The notes beneath the pieces were generated by a model. It worked only from the letters and a program-made list of their open reading frames with translations, ran no database searches and had not been told where the DNA came from. 64,000 nt of DNA from an uncultured Bacteroidota bacterium. Lineage in GTDB: Bacteria > Bacteroidota > Bacteroidia > Chitinophagales > Chitinophagaceae. The translations under genes and the position numbers were made by a program. Shown in pieces: positions 27,199 through 36,625 of the stretch. Where the stretch lies: NCBI GenBank assembly GCA_903824665.1, contig CAIJXT010000031.1, forward strand, positions 62,001 to 126,000, read 5' to 3'. Position 1 is the first letter of the stretch. Each line of letters starts with the position of its first letter.

Positions 27199-29577
27199 AT
27201 GAAGTTCTATACAATATTGACTACCCTATTCTTCTTTTGCGGATTTCTAAATGCACAAACAACTGAAAAACACTCCCGCGCAAGAATAAGTTTAGATCAG
27301 TTACACGATATCGACGGCCTGTCTAAACTGGGGCTGGCAGTCGACCATGGCCAACACAAGGTGAATACATTCTTTATATCAGACTTTTCGTTGTCAGAGT
27401 TGTTGCAGGCAAGGAATGCTGGTTACAAAGTTGATATTCTGATTGATGATGTCAGCAGGCATTACCGTGAGCAGAATAGCAAAAAAGCGGAGAAAACTAC
27501 TGCTGTTTCATGCAACAACAGTCCGGCAATAACAGTGCCTTCCCATTTTCATTTGGGTACATATGCTGGTTTTTTCACCTACACAGAAATGTTGACCATA
27601 CTCGACTCGATGCGCCTGTTGTATCCTACACTTATCAGCGCCAAACAACCAGTGGGTACCTTCCTGACCACGGAAGGCAGACCTATTTACTGGGTGCGTA
27701 TTTCAGACAATCCGGATGTAGACCAGCCATTGAAGCCACAAATGCTAACGACATCTGTACACCATGCGCGCGAACCAGGCAGCCTATCATCCAACATCTT
27801 CTATCTATGGTATTTGCTTGAAAACTATACGACCGATCCGCACATCAAGGAAATAATAGACAACACAGAGCTATATTTTATACCAGTTGTCAACCCTGAT
27901 GGCTATCTGCGAAATATAAGTACCGACCCAGCCGGAGGCGGTCTGTGGCGAAAAAACATGCGCGATAACATGGACGGCACTTTCGGTGTTGACCTCAACA
28001 GAAACTATGGTCACACATGGGGGCACGACGATATCGGGTCAAGCCCGGTTACTTCCTCACAAACCTACCGTGGAACCGCAGCCTTTTCAGAACCTGAGAC
28101 TCAGGCGATGAAATGGTTTGCAGAAAACCACAACTTCAAACTAAATGTAAACTACCACACTTACAACAACGCCCTGATTTACCCGTGGGGGCACATTGCT
28201 TCATTTCTAACCGATGACTCGGCGACTTTTGCATCGTACGGCAGCTTCCTTACAGAGCACAATCATTACCGCTACGGCACCTGCGATCAAACTTTGAGCT
28301 ATGTTTCAAATGGCGGATCGGACGATTGGATGTATGGTGAAACCACTACAAAGAACAAGGTATTTGCATTTACGCCGGAGGTTGGCGCAGACGAATACGG
28401 GTTTTATGGCCCGGCAGCGAATATTATCCCTGATTGTAAGGCAAATCTGCTGATGAATGTAAACACAGCATCTTTGTTGCTACCGTACGCTGATGTTACC
28501 GGCACAGACGATAAAATTCTTGTACAGCCATCTGGATTCCTACATTATGACATCAAACGCCTTGGCATACCGGATGGCGCAACATATTCTGTTCAGATTA
28601 TTGCTCTTGACAGCTGGCTGACGGTACCAGCAACCCCTAAAACGTATACAGGACTCACATTGTTGCAACAGGTGTCCGACTCGTTCAGCTATTCGCTATC
28701 TGCTGCCACACCAAACGGCCAGCAAATTAGCTATCTACTTAAGACCAATAACGGATTGTATGATACGTATGACACTGTTCGTTTTTTCTATGGCAAGAAG
28801 CATAACATTACAATTCCATCCACATCATCGCTCGGTTCGTGGGCAAATTCCGGATGGAATATTTGTACTTCCAGCTACTTTTCCGCGCCGTCTTCGCTAA
28901 AGAGCAGCACCACCTGCGGCAACTATGGCGATGATGAAACGGCAACAATAACACTGAACACACCACTTGATCTGACTTTCTCCACCGAGGCATGGATGCG
29001 CTTCTACGGACGTTGGGGGATAGAATCGAAGTATGACTATGTCGCAATATCAGCCTCGGTTGACGGTACAGGAACATGGCAAACACTCTGTGGCAACTAC
29101 ACAAAACCCGGAACTACCTACCAACTCTATAACGAACCAATATACGATGCACAACAGCCTTTCTGGGTTAAAGAGCACATTAATCTAAACGACTATCTGG
29201 GCAAAAAAATCAAGATCCGCTTTGAGTTGGTGAGCGATGGTGCAAGTAATTATGAAGGTTTTCATATAGATGACGTAGAAGTTCGTTCGGTTCAGGATAC
29301 AACAACTGCCGTGAGCAACCTTTCTACTGCACCAAGTGTGCTCACCTACCCCAATCCTGCACAGAACACTATCCAGATTGCACTCGCAGGCATGTCATTC
29401 ACCGGAAACATTTCGGTCAATGTTTATGACCAAATGGGGCGAAAAATACTACGTTTCACTATGGACAAACCAACTGTGACGCTGAACACACAGGACTTGC
29501 CAACTGGAATCTATTACCTAAAAGCAACCGGCGATAATATTTCCCTACCCGTTCACAAAATCACGATCTGTAGGTAG
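27199..29577 (+). CDS. M14 zinc carboxypeptidase with T9SS sorting domain
   Basis: This 792-residue secreted peptidase has a signal peptide (residues 1-20, to LNAQTTEKH), a pre-region, then the M14 domain. Zinc ligands are visible as HHAREP (His and Glu) and NYHTYNN (third His), with GVDLNRNYGHTWG between and the catalytic Glu in TPEVGADEYG. A beta-rich domain follows (with WANSGWNICTSSYFSAPSSL), then a T9SS type A sorting domain (VLTYPNPAQNTIQIALAG to VHKITICR). It removes C-terminal residues from peptides outside the cell. It sits 56 bp before the NAD(P)HX repair gene on the same strand; they may share a transcript but their functions are unrelated. Confidence 0.9.
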   Translation: MKFYTILTTLFFFCGFLNAQTTEKHSRARISLDQLHDIDGLSKLGLAVDHGQHKVNTFFISDFSLSELLQARNAGYKVDILIDDVSRHYREQNSKKAEKTTAVSCNNSPAITVPSHFHLGTYAGFFTYTEMLTILDSMRLLYPTLISAKQPVGTFLTTEGRPIYWVRISDNPDVDQPLKPQMLTTSVHHAREPGSLSSNIFYLWYLLENYTTDPHIKEIIDNTELYFIPVVNPDGYLRNISTDPAGGGLWRKNMRDNMDGTFGVDLNRNYGHTWGHDDIGSSPVTSSQTYRGTAAFSEPETQAMKWFAENHNFKLNVNYHTYNNALIYPWGHIASFLTDDSATFASYGSFLTEHNHYRYGTCDQTLSYVSNGGSDDWMYGETTTKNKVFAFTPEVGADEYGFYGPAANIIPDCKANLLMNVNTASLLLPYADVTGTDDKILVQPSGFLHYDIKRLGIPDGATYSVQIIALDSWLTVPATPKTYTGLTLLQQVSDSFSYSLSAATPNGQQISYLLKTNNGLYDTYDTVRFFYGKKHNITIPSTSSLGSWANSGWNICTSSYFSAPSSLKSSTTCGNYGDDETATITLNTPLDLTFSTEAWMRFYGRWGIESKYDYVAISASVDGTGTWQTLCGNYTKPGTTYQLYNEPIYDAQQPFWVKEHINLNDYLGKKIKIRFELVSDGASNYEGFHIDDVEVRSVQDTTTAVSNLSTAPSVLTYPNPAQNTIQIALAGMSFTGNISVNVYDQMGRKILRFTMDKPTVTLNTQDLPTGIYYLKATGDNISLPVHKITICR

Positions 29578-29633
29578 CAGTTTGTAACAAACCGCCGTTG
29601 TGCAAAAACCACAGGTAGAATAGAAACAACGTC

Positions 29634-31169
29634 ATGAAAATACTATCCGCCGCACAGATAAGAGCCTGCGATTCCTACACAATCCGGGCCGCAGGCATGG
29701 GTTCCATAGAATTGATGGAACGTGCTGCTGGAAAATGTGCAAACTGGATCAGGGAAAACCTGCCAGCAGATAGTCTTTTTGTAATACTTTGCGGACCAGG
29801 CAATAATGGCGGTGACGGGCTTGCCCTTGCAAGAATACTGCACCAACGTGGGTACGGTGTAAAGGCTTTTCTGCTGAAAATTACCGAGAGCAGATCGCAG
29901 GACTGCGAAACTAATCTGCAACGATTGTTGCTAATTGACCCATCGCTTGCTGAATTTGTTGCGCCAGAAACCTTCATCACCGATATTCCGCCACAAATTG
30001 TCATAATTGACGCGATATTGGGTACCGGATTGAACAGACCTGTAACCGGGTGGGTAGAGGCGTTCATCAGGAATGTAAACAAACTACCGAATCGCAAGAT
30101 TGCAATTGACATACCCAGCGGAATGTCGGCTGATGCACTTCCCGGTGAAAAAGACACTGTATTCAGAGCAGGTGACACGCTAAGCTTTCAGTTCTATAAA
30201 CGGAGCTTTCTACATCAGGAAAGTGGTCAGTGTGCAGGAGCGATCCATGTACTCGATATTGGCCTGCATCAGGGATTTATCAGGGAAGCAACCACACAAT
30301 ATTCAACGACACAACACGCAGATGCAACATCATTGTACCGCCCCCGGGATCCTTTTGCGCATAAGGGCAACTGTGGCCGCGTGTTTATAGCGGGCGGTCA
30401 ATATGGCAAAATTGGCGCTGTCACGCTTGCTTCCCGTGCAGCACTGCATGCCGGAGCCGGGTTGGTAACTTCGTTGCTGCCAGAATGCGGCTACACTATA
30501 TTTCAAATTGCTATACCAGAAGCGATGTGCACAACAAGTGGTCAGCATCATATTGAAAACATCAGCGGATGGGAGCTTGCAGATGCAATAGCTGTAGGAC
30601 CCGGACTTGGTACCGAACCTATTACTGGTGCTGCCTTAACAGCCTTTCTCGAACAGTGCAAAAAGCCTGTCGTGCTAGATGCCGATGCGCTCAATATCAT
30701 TTCGGCACACCCCGAACTACTGAATCTTGTACCAAAAGATTCTGTACTGACCCCTCACCCCAAGGAATTCGCCAGACTATTTGGTACAAACACCAACTCA
30801 ATGGTACAGGCTGACAGTGCAAGAATACAGGCCATGCGATATAATATCAACATTGTACTGAAAGGCAGGCATACTGTAGTGATCAATCCAGATGGTGAAT
30901 GCAGGTACAATATGTCGGGTAATGCGGGTATGGCTACCGGAGGATCGGGCGACGTACTAACCGGCATCATTACCGGACTTATGGCGCAGGGATACCCACC
31001 CTACGAAGCAGCAGTTCTCGCGGTATACCTGCATGGGTTGGCGGGAGATTTCGCTGCAGCCGATCTTTCTCAGGAGTCAATGATCGCCGGTGATATTATT
31101 AGCTACCTGGGTAAAGCATACCTGAGTTTAAAAAACAGCAGCAACACAACTTCCGATAAAGGGAATTAA
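29634..31169 (+). CDS. nnr: Bifunctional NAD(P)HX epimerase and ADP-dependent NAD(P)HX dehydratase
   Basis: This cytoplasmic repair enzyme restores NADH and NADPH from their hydrated forms. Residues about 1-210 form the YjeF_N epimerase domain (PGNNGGDGLALARIL), which interconverts R and S hydrates. Residues about 240-500 form the ADP-dependent dehydratase of the ribokinase-like fold, with GLGTEPITG and the signature MATGGSGDVLTGIITGLMAQG. The 511-residue length is usual for bacterial fusions. The start ATG at 29634 matches the family N-terminus (MKILSAAQIRACD). Confidence 0.93.
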   Translation: MKILSAAQIRACDSYTIRAAGMGSIELMERAAGKCANWIRENLPADSLFVILCGPGNNGGDGLALARILHQRGYGVKAFLLKITESRSQDCETNLQRLLLIDPSLAEFVAPETFITDIPPQIVIIDAILGTGLNRPVTGWVEAFIRNVNKLPNRKIAIDIPSGMSADALPGEKDTVFRAGDTLSFQFYKRSFLHQESGQCAGAIHVLDIGLHQGFIREATTQYSTTQHADATSLYRPRDPFAHKGNCGRVFIAGGQYGKIGAVTLASRAALHAGAGLVTSLLPECGYTIFQIAIPEAMCTTSGQHHIENISGWELADAIAVGPGLGTEPITGAALTAFLEQCKKPVVLDADALNIISAHPELLNLVPKDSVLTPHPKEFARLFGTNTNSMVQADSARIQAMRYNINIVLKGRHTVVINPDGECRYNMSGNAGMATGGSGDVLTGIITGLMAQGYPPYEAAVLAVYLHGLAGDFAAADLSQESMIAGDIISYLGKAYLSLKNSSNTTSDKGN

Positions 31170-31200
31170 GTGTTGACAATCAATTGAATATACCGGATGA

Positions 31201-31686
31201 TCATTTTCCTATCTCCAGCAATTTTTCCATAACGGTAAATGTTGCAGGACAGACGGTAGTGTTTTTCAGTGTTAGCTGTACACGTTTCAATAGCACATCT
31301 TCATCGGTATAAGGGTACCTACGGCAATCGCTGGGGCGATCTTCGTAAATATTACATGTGTTATCCGTCGCAAGAAATGGACATGGTGTTTCTCTGGTCA
31401 CATAATCACCTTCTGAGTCTAACTTCAAGTAACGACTTACCAAATCACCTTCCTTAATATTGAGCGACTTTGCGATACGTCTGATATCCGGTTGCTTAAA
31501 TCGGGGTGAATGATTTTTGCAACATCTTGCACAATCGAGGCAATCTATTTTGCTGAAAGCCTCTTCATGCAAATCGGGCAACGCACGCAGCATTTTATTT
31601 CTGTTGCCTTTCTCCAACAGACGCTTGTACGCTTTCTGATGTTCTTTGGCGAGCAATTCCCAATTTTCCGGTATCATTATATGCAA
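31201..31686 (-). CDS. YkgJ-type cysteine-cluster protein
   Basis: This 161-residue protein has the YkgJ/UPF0153 pattern: an N-terminal CLDCARCCKNH cluster, then PCPFLATDNTCNIYEDRP and SDCRRYPY. The conserved cysteines probably bind zinc or an iron-sulfur cluster; the reaction is unknown. No signal peptide is present, so it is cytoplasmic. It is convergent with the NAD(P)HX repair gene. The start at 31686 or the next ATG at 31677 is equally possible. Confidence 0.85.
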   Translation of the reverse strand: MHIMIPENWELLAKEHQKAYKRLLEKGNRNKMLRALPDLHEEAFSKIDCLDCARCCKNHSPRFKQPDIRRIAKSLNIKEGDLVSRYLKLDSEGDYVTRETPCPFLATDNTCNIYEDRPSDCRRYPYTDEDVLLKRVQLTLKNTTVCPATFTVMEKLLEIGK

Positions 31687-31743
31687 TTTATGCCGCCTGA
31701 AAAGGTGTAAGTGGCGGATGGAGCGAAAAGCATGGAATTGAAA

Positions 31744-32832
31744 CTAATAGTAGTCAATATCACGCTCAGCAATTCGTATCGGCTCGCCATCTTCCCAAAC
31801 GGTCTTTTTCGACCAGTTGCCATCCATATCGTAGACATATTTGTAAGTACTTTTTACACCATATGCACCCTGGGAAAAATAAAGCAACTCTTCGGTCTCA
31901 TTGCCAAACTCGTCATATTTGTACTGAGCGGTAATTTTGTCGTGAATCGTACCATCCGGATTGTACCCAATGTCTGACAAGTGATTGCCATACTTATCGA
32001 GCTTGCCCTGATAGATCATTCTTCCCTTGTCATTATATTGTTTTAACTCTATCACATTACCTTCGGCATCGTAGTCGGTAAGTATTTTGGAATACACTTC
32101 TACGCCATCAACCAGATATTCCCGTTCTTCAACAGGTAAGCCCATGGCGTTGTAGAGATAAGTATGCCTGATTGAGAAACTGCCATTCCCTTTAAATTCA
32201 AGCGCTTCGATTCGATTACCGGCATCGTCGTATGTAAATAGCTTCTTAAGTTTCAGTGTACCATCAGGATTCAACTCATTCTCCATTGTGCACTTCGACT
32301 GGTCGTTGTACTTGAACATGTGGCGTGTAAGCAACTTTGACCTATAAAAGTCATTTGTCTCCAGCAGATTGCCTGAATTGTCGTATTCTGAAATGTATTC
32401 CCACTCCTGGTATCCGTTGCCCTTGTATATCTGCCAATAAACACGGTTACCCATTTTGTCTACAAAATGCACCGAAGAGTCCTGTAGCTTACCGTAAGTG
32501 TCGTAACTGCAGCTGCTGATCAGATTATGCTGGTTGTCGTACTTGTAAATGATCTTTGCCGACCTGTAAGGGAGCTGGATACCACCAACAGTGTTACCCC
32601 CGATACTGGATGTACTTTCCAGCAGGTATCCATCATAGTTGTACTTCTTTATGGAGGTGTGCACCAGACTACCCTTGAGTACAGTACCCTGAATGCCAGC
32701 AACAGCTTTAAAACCACGGGTGGTTATCGACTTCACCTTACCTTTCAGCCCTTCCGACTTAAGGTCGTTCTTCTGACCATACGAACCAAACGCAAGACTA
32801 ATCAGTAAAAAAGTAGCTGCAATTATTCTCAT
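31744..32832 (-). CDS. Exported protein with YD/RHS-like repeats
   Basis: From the ATG at 32832 the protein has 362 residues, beginning with a signal peptide (MRIIAATFLLISLAFGSYGQ). The body is a series of short repeats such as YDNQHNLISSCSYDTYGKLQ, YDDAGNRIEAL, YDAEGNVIELKQYNDKGRM and YDEFGNETEELLYFSQG, which match the YD/RHS motif. RHS repeats wrap into shells around toxins in large Rhs proteins, but at this size, with no toxin C-terminus and no secretion partner, this is probably a small envelope protein. Earlier in-frame starts add no signal-like residues. Confidence 0.78.
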   Translation of the reverse strand: MRIIAATFLLISLAFGSYGQKNDLKSEGLKGKVKSITTRGFKAVAGIQGTVLKGSLVHTSIKKYNYDGYLLESTSSIGGNTVGGIQLPYRSAKIIYKYDNQHNLISSCSYDTYGKLQDSSVHFVDKMGNRVYWQIYKGNGYQEWEYISEYDNSGNLLETNDFYRSKLLTRHMFKYNDQSKCTMENELNPDGTLKLKKLFTYDDAGNRIEALEFKGNGSFSIRHTYLYNAMGLPVEEREYLVDGVEVYSKILTDYDAEGNVIELKQYNDKGRMIYQGKLDKYGNHLSDIGYNPDGTIHDKITAQYKYDEFGNETEELLYFSQGAYGVKSTYKYVYDMDGNWSKKTVWEDGEPIRIAERDIDYY

Positions 32833-32969
32833 GAACCTATTAAATATATAAACATTACAAAACTCCTCACATAACCATCCCTGCCAATACACGGTTTTGA
32901 ACTGCGCAAATTACATGAAAGTTATCTTTTTGTTGACATTATTTTATCTCGCAAGCATATTTAACACAA

Positions 32970-33953
32970 TTATATCACTCCCCGTATCACTATAAGCGAT
33001 AAAGTGCCTATGATTATCCAAAGCAATACACCCTGCAGAATGGGCTTGAAACCTACCTGTTGAATGGTCTTAACAGACAATCCGGCACCGATCAGAAACA
33101 AAGTAATCACCAGCCCTTTGCGGCCGGCAGCATATAGATACTGAAACAATGTCTGCTCTCCCCAAACCGGATAGTTGAGCTGTGGTACATACTGCGGCAG
33201 GTAGGTAGAAACAACAATAGCCACAATAAACCAGAATATGAAATAGGGCAACTTGACCTTGCCGGTTGATTTACGGAAGTAGGCAGTGCCCAGTGCAATT
33301 GGTATTATCCACAAGGCCCGCTCCAGCTTAATAGTTGTTGCAATGCCCAGCGCCTGATTATCGGGGGTGTAGTTGGTGGCTGCACCCACCACCGAACTCG
33401 TATCGTGTATTGCGATAGCACACCACGTACCAAACTGCTCGGGAGTAAGCCCAAGGTAATGACCGATGGGTGGAAATATAAGCAGTGCAACTGAATTGAG
33501 TATAAATACAGTGCCCAATGAAACACTCATCTGGCTGTCGTTTGCCTTAATGATGGGTGCAATAGCAGCAATGGCACTTCCACCACAGATAGCGGTACCA
33601 TTGGATATAAGGAGTGACGTATTATCGTCAATTTTCAACTTTTTGCCTATCAGGTACCCGGCGACGAGTGTGATTGCAATTGTGGCAACTGTAAACAGGA
33701 ATCCTTCTTTACCGGCCTTCATGGCGTGCTCGAGATTCATACCGAAACCAAGACACACTATAGACACCTGAAGCAGCATTGTAGTAGCTTTTTTATTGTG
33801 CTGTAAGAAAGGATGCCCGATTGCCAGTGCAATAAAAATACCCGTTAACAATGCCGCCCAAGGTGGTAGATTAAATACGATGACGGACAGAAAACACAAA
33901 ATAAACACAACCTGCTTGGCTGTATTGGGCAAGTTTAGTAATGTTGCCTTCAT
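32970..33953 (-). CDS. YeiH-family (UPF0324) putative sulfate exporter
   Basis: This polytopic membrane protein of 327 residues from ATG at 33953 has about ten hydrophobic helices. YeiH/UPF0324 features include GIFIALAIGHPF, the segment NGTAICGGSAIAAIAPII, and IHDTSSVVGAATNY. Family members are annotated as putative sulfate exporters, with thin experimental support. A longer start at 34031 would overlap the divergent neighbour by 22 bp, so the ATG at 33953 is favoured. Confidence 0.85.
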   Translation of the reverse strand: MKATLLNLPNTAKQVVFILCFLSVIVFNLPPWAALLTGIFIALAIGHPFLQHNKKATTMLLQVSIVCLGFGMNLEHAMKAGKEGFLFTVATIAITLVAGYLIGKKLKIDDNTSLLISNGTAICGGSAIAAIAPIIKANDSQMSVSLGTVFILNSVALLIFPPIGHYLGLTPEQFGTWCAIAIHDTSSVVGAATNYTPDNQALGIATTIKLERALWIIPIALGTAYFRKSTGKVKLPYFIFWFIVAIVVSTYLPQYVPQLNYPVWGEQTLFQYLYAAGRKGLVITLFLIGAGLSVKTIQQVGFKPILQGVLLWIIIGTLSLIVIRGVI

Positions 33954-34009
33954 TAAAGATGATTGTTTGGTAGCCCCCAAGAAGATACCGGACGCCAAAG
34001 ATAGCAGAT

Positions 34010-34516
34010 ATGAACAGTAATTTTTTACCATCCGTCAATTTGTCTGAAATATCTGTCGCTTATCATTCAGGAAACGATGAAGCTCTGTATGATTTGCTGG
34101 TTCAACCGCTGCACGAAGAGCTGTACAAAAGACAAAATTTCAACTTTATTGATGAGCTTTCGTGGTGCCAGCAGCTGATGCTTTCTTTTGACTACCTGAG
34201 TATGCAAGCCGGACAGGGCGGGTTTATTCAGTTCATTCATAATGGGTATGTAGGACTGCTGCCAACCATGGTGGAGCAGCTCTATAAACTGGGTGCGGCT
34301 GAAATGGCATTGGTACTGGATGACGCACTGAAAGTATATGTACTGAATCGTGATCTGATAGAAAAAGCTGAATCTGTGGAAGCGTTTGCAAGACTCTATG
34401 ACGAACTGAAGGAATTTGAAGGGATAGACGACCGGTACACCAACCTGTGCAAACCAACTGTAAAACAACTGCTCAACTACGCGTACGCTCACCTAGATGA
34501 GTTTGTAACTACCTGA
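34010..34516 (+). CDS. DMP19-like protein (DUF4375)
   Basis: This 168-residue soluble protein has the DMP19/DUF4375 pattern GGFIQFIHNGYVGLLPTMVEQLYKLGA with flanking helices. DMP19 of Neisseria is a DNA-mimic that blocks the binding of a repressor, but for this member no such role can be read from the sequence. No signal peptide or membrane segment is present. Its start (ATG at 34010) lies divergent from YeiH. Confidence 0.72.
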   Translation: MNSNFLPSVNLSEISVAYHSGNDEALYDLLVQPLHEELYKRQNFNFIDELSWCQQLMLSFDYLSMQAGQGGFIQFIHNGYVGLLPTMVEQLYKLGAAEMALVLDDALKVYVLNRDLIEKAESVEAFARLYDELKEFEGIDDRYTNLCKPTVKQLLNYAYAHLDEFVTT

Positions 34517-34579
34517 CTTTTAATACAATAACCTACATTATCTATTTTATCGCAATACTACGTAAAACACTCACTACAT

Positions 34580-35035
34580 TTGTCTCAACTGATCATATAT
34601 ACCGATGGTGCCGCACGGGGTAATCCGGGAAACGGAGGCTACGGCGCGGTACTGCAATGGGGAACCACCCATAAAGAAATCTCGGGCGGGTACCGGCATA
34701 CCACCAACAACCGGATGGAACTAATGGCCGTGATAAAGGCGCTGCAGATGCTGACCCGCGAAAACCTGGACATCACTATTTATACTGACTCAGCCTACAT
34801 TGTCAACTCAGTGGAGAAGAAATGGGTGTTTGGCTGGGTAAAAAAGGGGTTTGCAGGCAAAAAGAATGCAGACCTATGGATGCTCTTTCTGAAAGAATTC
34901 AAAAAACACCGGATTAAATTTGTGTGGGTGAAAGGCCACGCAAGCAACCGATGGAATAACCGCTGCGACGAACTGGCTACAGCCGCTGCTGACGGCGGTA
35001 ACCTGGCCGAAGATACGGGATACACCGCTGAATAA
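34580..35035 (+). CDS. rnhA: Ribonuclease HI
   Basis: It cleaves the RNA strand of RNA-DNA hybrids. The four catalytic carboxylates are clear: Asp in YTDGAARGNPG, Glu in NRMELMAV, Asp in TDSAYIV and Asp in RCDELATAA. The size is 151 residues, close to the E. coli enzyme, with no N-terminal hybrid-binding domain. The only plausible start is TTG at 34580, since the next in-frame ATG lies past the first catalytic Asp. That TTG overlaps TACATTTG (34575-34582), a match to the -7 motif; if that were the active promoter the start codon would not be transcribed, so another promoter probably serves it. Confidence 0.92.
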   Translation: MSQLIIYTDGAARGNPGNGGYGAVLQWGTTHKEISGGYRHTTNNRMELMAVIKALQMLTRENLDITIYTDSAYIVNSVEKKWVFGWVKKGFAGKKNADLWMLFLKEFKKHRIKFVWVKGHASNRWNNRCDELATAAADGGNLAEDTGYTAE

Positions 35036-35066
35036 CACAAGCCTTACACTGGTAAACACACCAGTA

Positions 35067-36353
35067 CTACTTCTGAGGCTCTGGCGCGGGAGGTGCCGGG
35101 GTCTCTGGTGTAGGTGCCGGACTTGGCTCTGGTGCAGGGGCAGGTGCAGGCTCAGGCGAAGGTGCAGGAGCTGGCGCAGGCTCCGGTGCAGGTGCTGGTA
35201 CCGGCTCTGGCGTAGGTGCTGGAACTGGTGCGGGCTCCGGTGCAGGAGCAGGTACCGGCTCTGGCGTAGGCGCCGGAACTGGTGCAGGCTCTGGTGATGG
35301 CGCAGGTACCGGCTCAGGCGAAGGAGCTGGTGCAGGAGCCGGGTCCGGAGTTGGCGCAGGGTCCGGAGATGGTGGAACCGGCGCGGGATCTGGTGCAGGT
35401 GCCTTATCGCCGGGCTCGTCTTTAATAACTGGCGGAGCAGGTGGCGGTGGTGGCGCTGTCTCCTCACCGGGATCGTTGGGGTAAATAGGCTTGATAGCGA
35501 GCGGCACAATATTCTTTGGTGGTTTCACAAACAGCGGATTGCGTTTGGTGACCGGGAAAGCAATACCACCACTAAAAATGATCTGTGTTGTTGTGAGCTT
35601 TTGAGTAGCTGTACCATTATATACGCCAACATCAGAATAGGACATATATCCATACTTGTATGCTGCCTCTACAAACACATACCGCAACAGTGTGAGCCTA
35701 ACGGCACCTTCGACACCCATATTCCAGCCGGCAAGCTGAAAGGAAGGATACTCTGCTACTTTGCCCTTGATACTGTTGTACACATGTGGCATCAGCGCAC
35801 CACCACCTGCTTTGGCGAGGGCATCAAGCCGTATATTGTTGCTGGCTAACTTAAACAACTGAAAACGCTTTACCACATTCACGGACAGCACATTGGCACC
35901 ATCCAGATTATAGAAATAGCCGTTGGCAGCAGAAAAAGCAAACGAACTATCGATGGGCGAATTGTCCATGGTTCCTTTGAGGCGCACGTTCTGCCCGTCG
36001 GTAACATGGTATTTCAGCGGGTCGTAGGCGAGCTCTATGGCCCATGTCTGGTAGTAGTCGAAAAAGTACCCAATGCGTATACTATTGCTAAAGCCTGATT
36101 TGGAGGTTACCTTGTCATCAGCAGCCACATTGGCAAGTGTATAATTGCTGATATTGCCGGGCGTACCCTGAACGATATTGATAGTAGAAGCCTTGTGGGT
36201 GGGAGTACCCGAACCAACCCCTATATAAATAGATCCACGCTTATCTTCGTCGTACAATGACACCTGCGCTAAGACCGGATTGCTGTACATACCCGCAACG
36301 ACCATGGTAGCTGCAAGAAACAATACATTATTTAATTTATAGCCGGTAGACAT
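35067..36353 (-). CDS. Outer-membrane beta-barrel protein with long Pro-Ala-Glu tail
   Basis: The protein has 428 residues. It starts with a signal peptide (to VLAQVSLYDEDKRG) and continues with about 260 residues of alternating strands typical of a small outer-membrane barrel (GSIYIGVGSGTPTHKA, then SIRIGYFFDYYQTWAIELAY, later RYVFVEAAYKYGYMSYSDV). The last 130 residues are almost entirely Pro, Ala, Glu, Val, Ser, Thr and Asp in a PEPxPAP pattern, including two near-perfect copies of EPAPVPAPTPEPVPAPAP. No OmpA peptidoglycan-binding domain follows. Such tails span the periplasm in TonB-like proteins. The tail could reach the cell wall or, if outside, be a glycosylated stalk; topology is not certain. 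A -7 promoter motif and the TGCGCA array lie upstream. Confidence 0.82.
   Translation of the reverse strand: MSTGYKLNNVLFLAATMVVAGMYSNPVLAQVSLYDEDKRGSIYIGVGSGTPTHKASTINIVQGTPGNISNYTLANVAADDKVTSKSGFSNSIRIGYFFDYYQTWAIELAYDPLKYHVTDGQNVRLKGTMDNSPIDSSFAFSAANGYFYNLDGANVLSVNVVKRFQLFKLASNNIRLDALAKAGGGALMPHVYNSIKGKVAEYPSFQLAGWNMGVEGAVRLTLLRYVFVEAAYKYGYMSYSDVGVYNGTATQKLTTTQIIFSGGIAFPVTKRNPLFVKPPKNIVPLAIKPIYPNDPGEETAPPPPPAPPVIKDEPGDKAPAPDPAPVPPSPDPAPTPDPAPAPAPSPEPVPAPSPEPAPVPAPTPEPVPAPAPEPAPVPAPTPEPVPAPAPEPAPAPAPSPEPAPAPAPEPSPAPTPETPAPPAPEPQK
35070..35475 (-). repeat. Proline-rich coding repeat
   Basis: About 400 bp encode the Pro-Ala-Glu tail as imperfect tandem units built on a six- to eight-residue PEPxPAP theme; the clearest longer unit is 18 residues, twice in a row. 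The units vary at synonymous sites. Length variation by slippage would change tail length in frame. Confidence 0.8.
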
Positions 36354-36370
36354 AATTTGTAGATTATCGA

Positions 36371-36378
36371 CAAAAGTA
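36371..36378 (-). promoter_or_regulatory. Candidate -7 element (TACTTTTG) for the barrel gene
   Basis: The minus-strand TACTTTTG fits TAnnTTTG and lies 18 bp before the barrel-protein ATG. No TTG falls at the usual -33 spacing; the nearest is 30 bases upstream. The TGCGCA array begins about 250 bp farther upstream, so it is too far to be a simple operator for this promoter. Confidence 0.45.
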
Positions 36379-36625
36379 GCAATAAATTTATCTTTTAGAA
36401 AGATTAGCCAAGGCTAAAAATTCAATTTCACAGATTGGTAACCACCACCGCTGGTTATGGGACGGTTTTGCACCAGCCTACTCTGCCCTGAATGCCCACT
36501 GATACAGAGATGGCCCAACATCAATCGGCAAACTTTTGCCGCCTGCCTTTTTGGCTGCCGAAGGAGCCAATGCAGTTCCGCATGGGCCCAGGCAGAAAGT
36601 AACGCCAGCGTGGAAATGATGGTTT

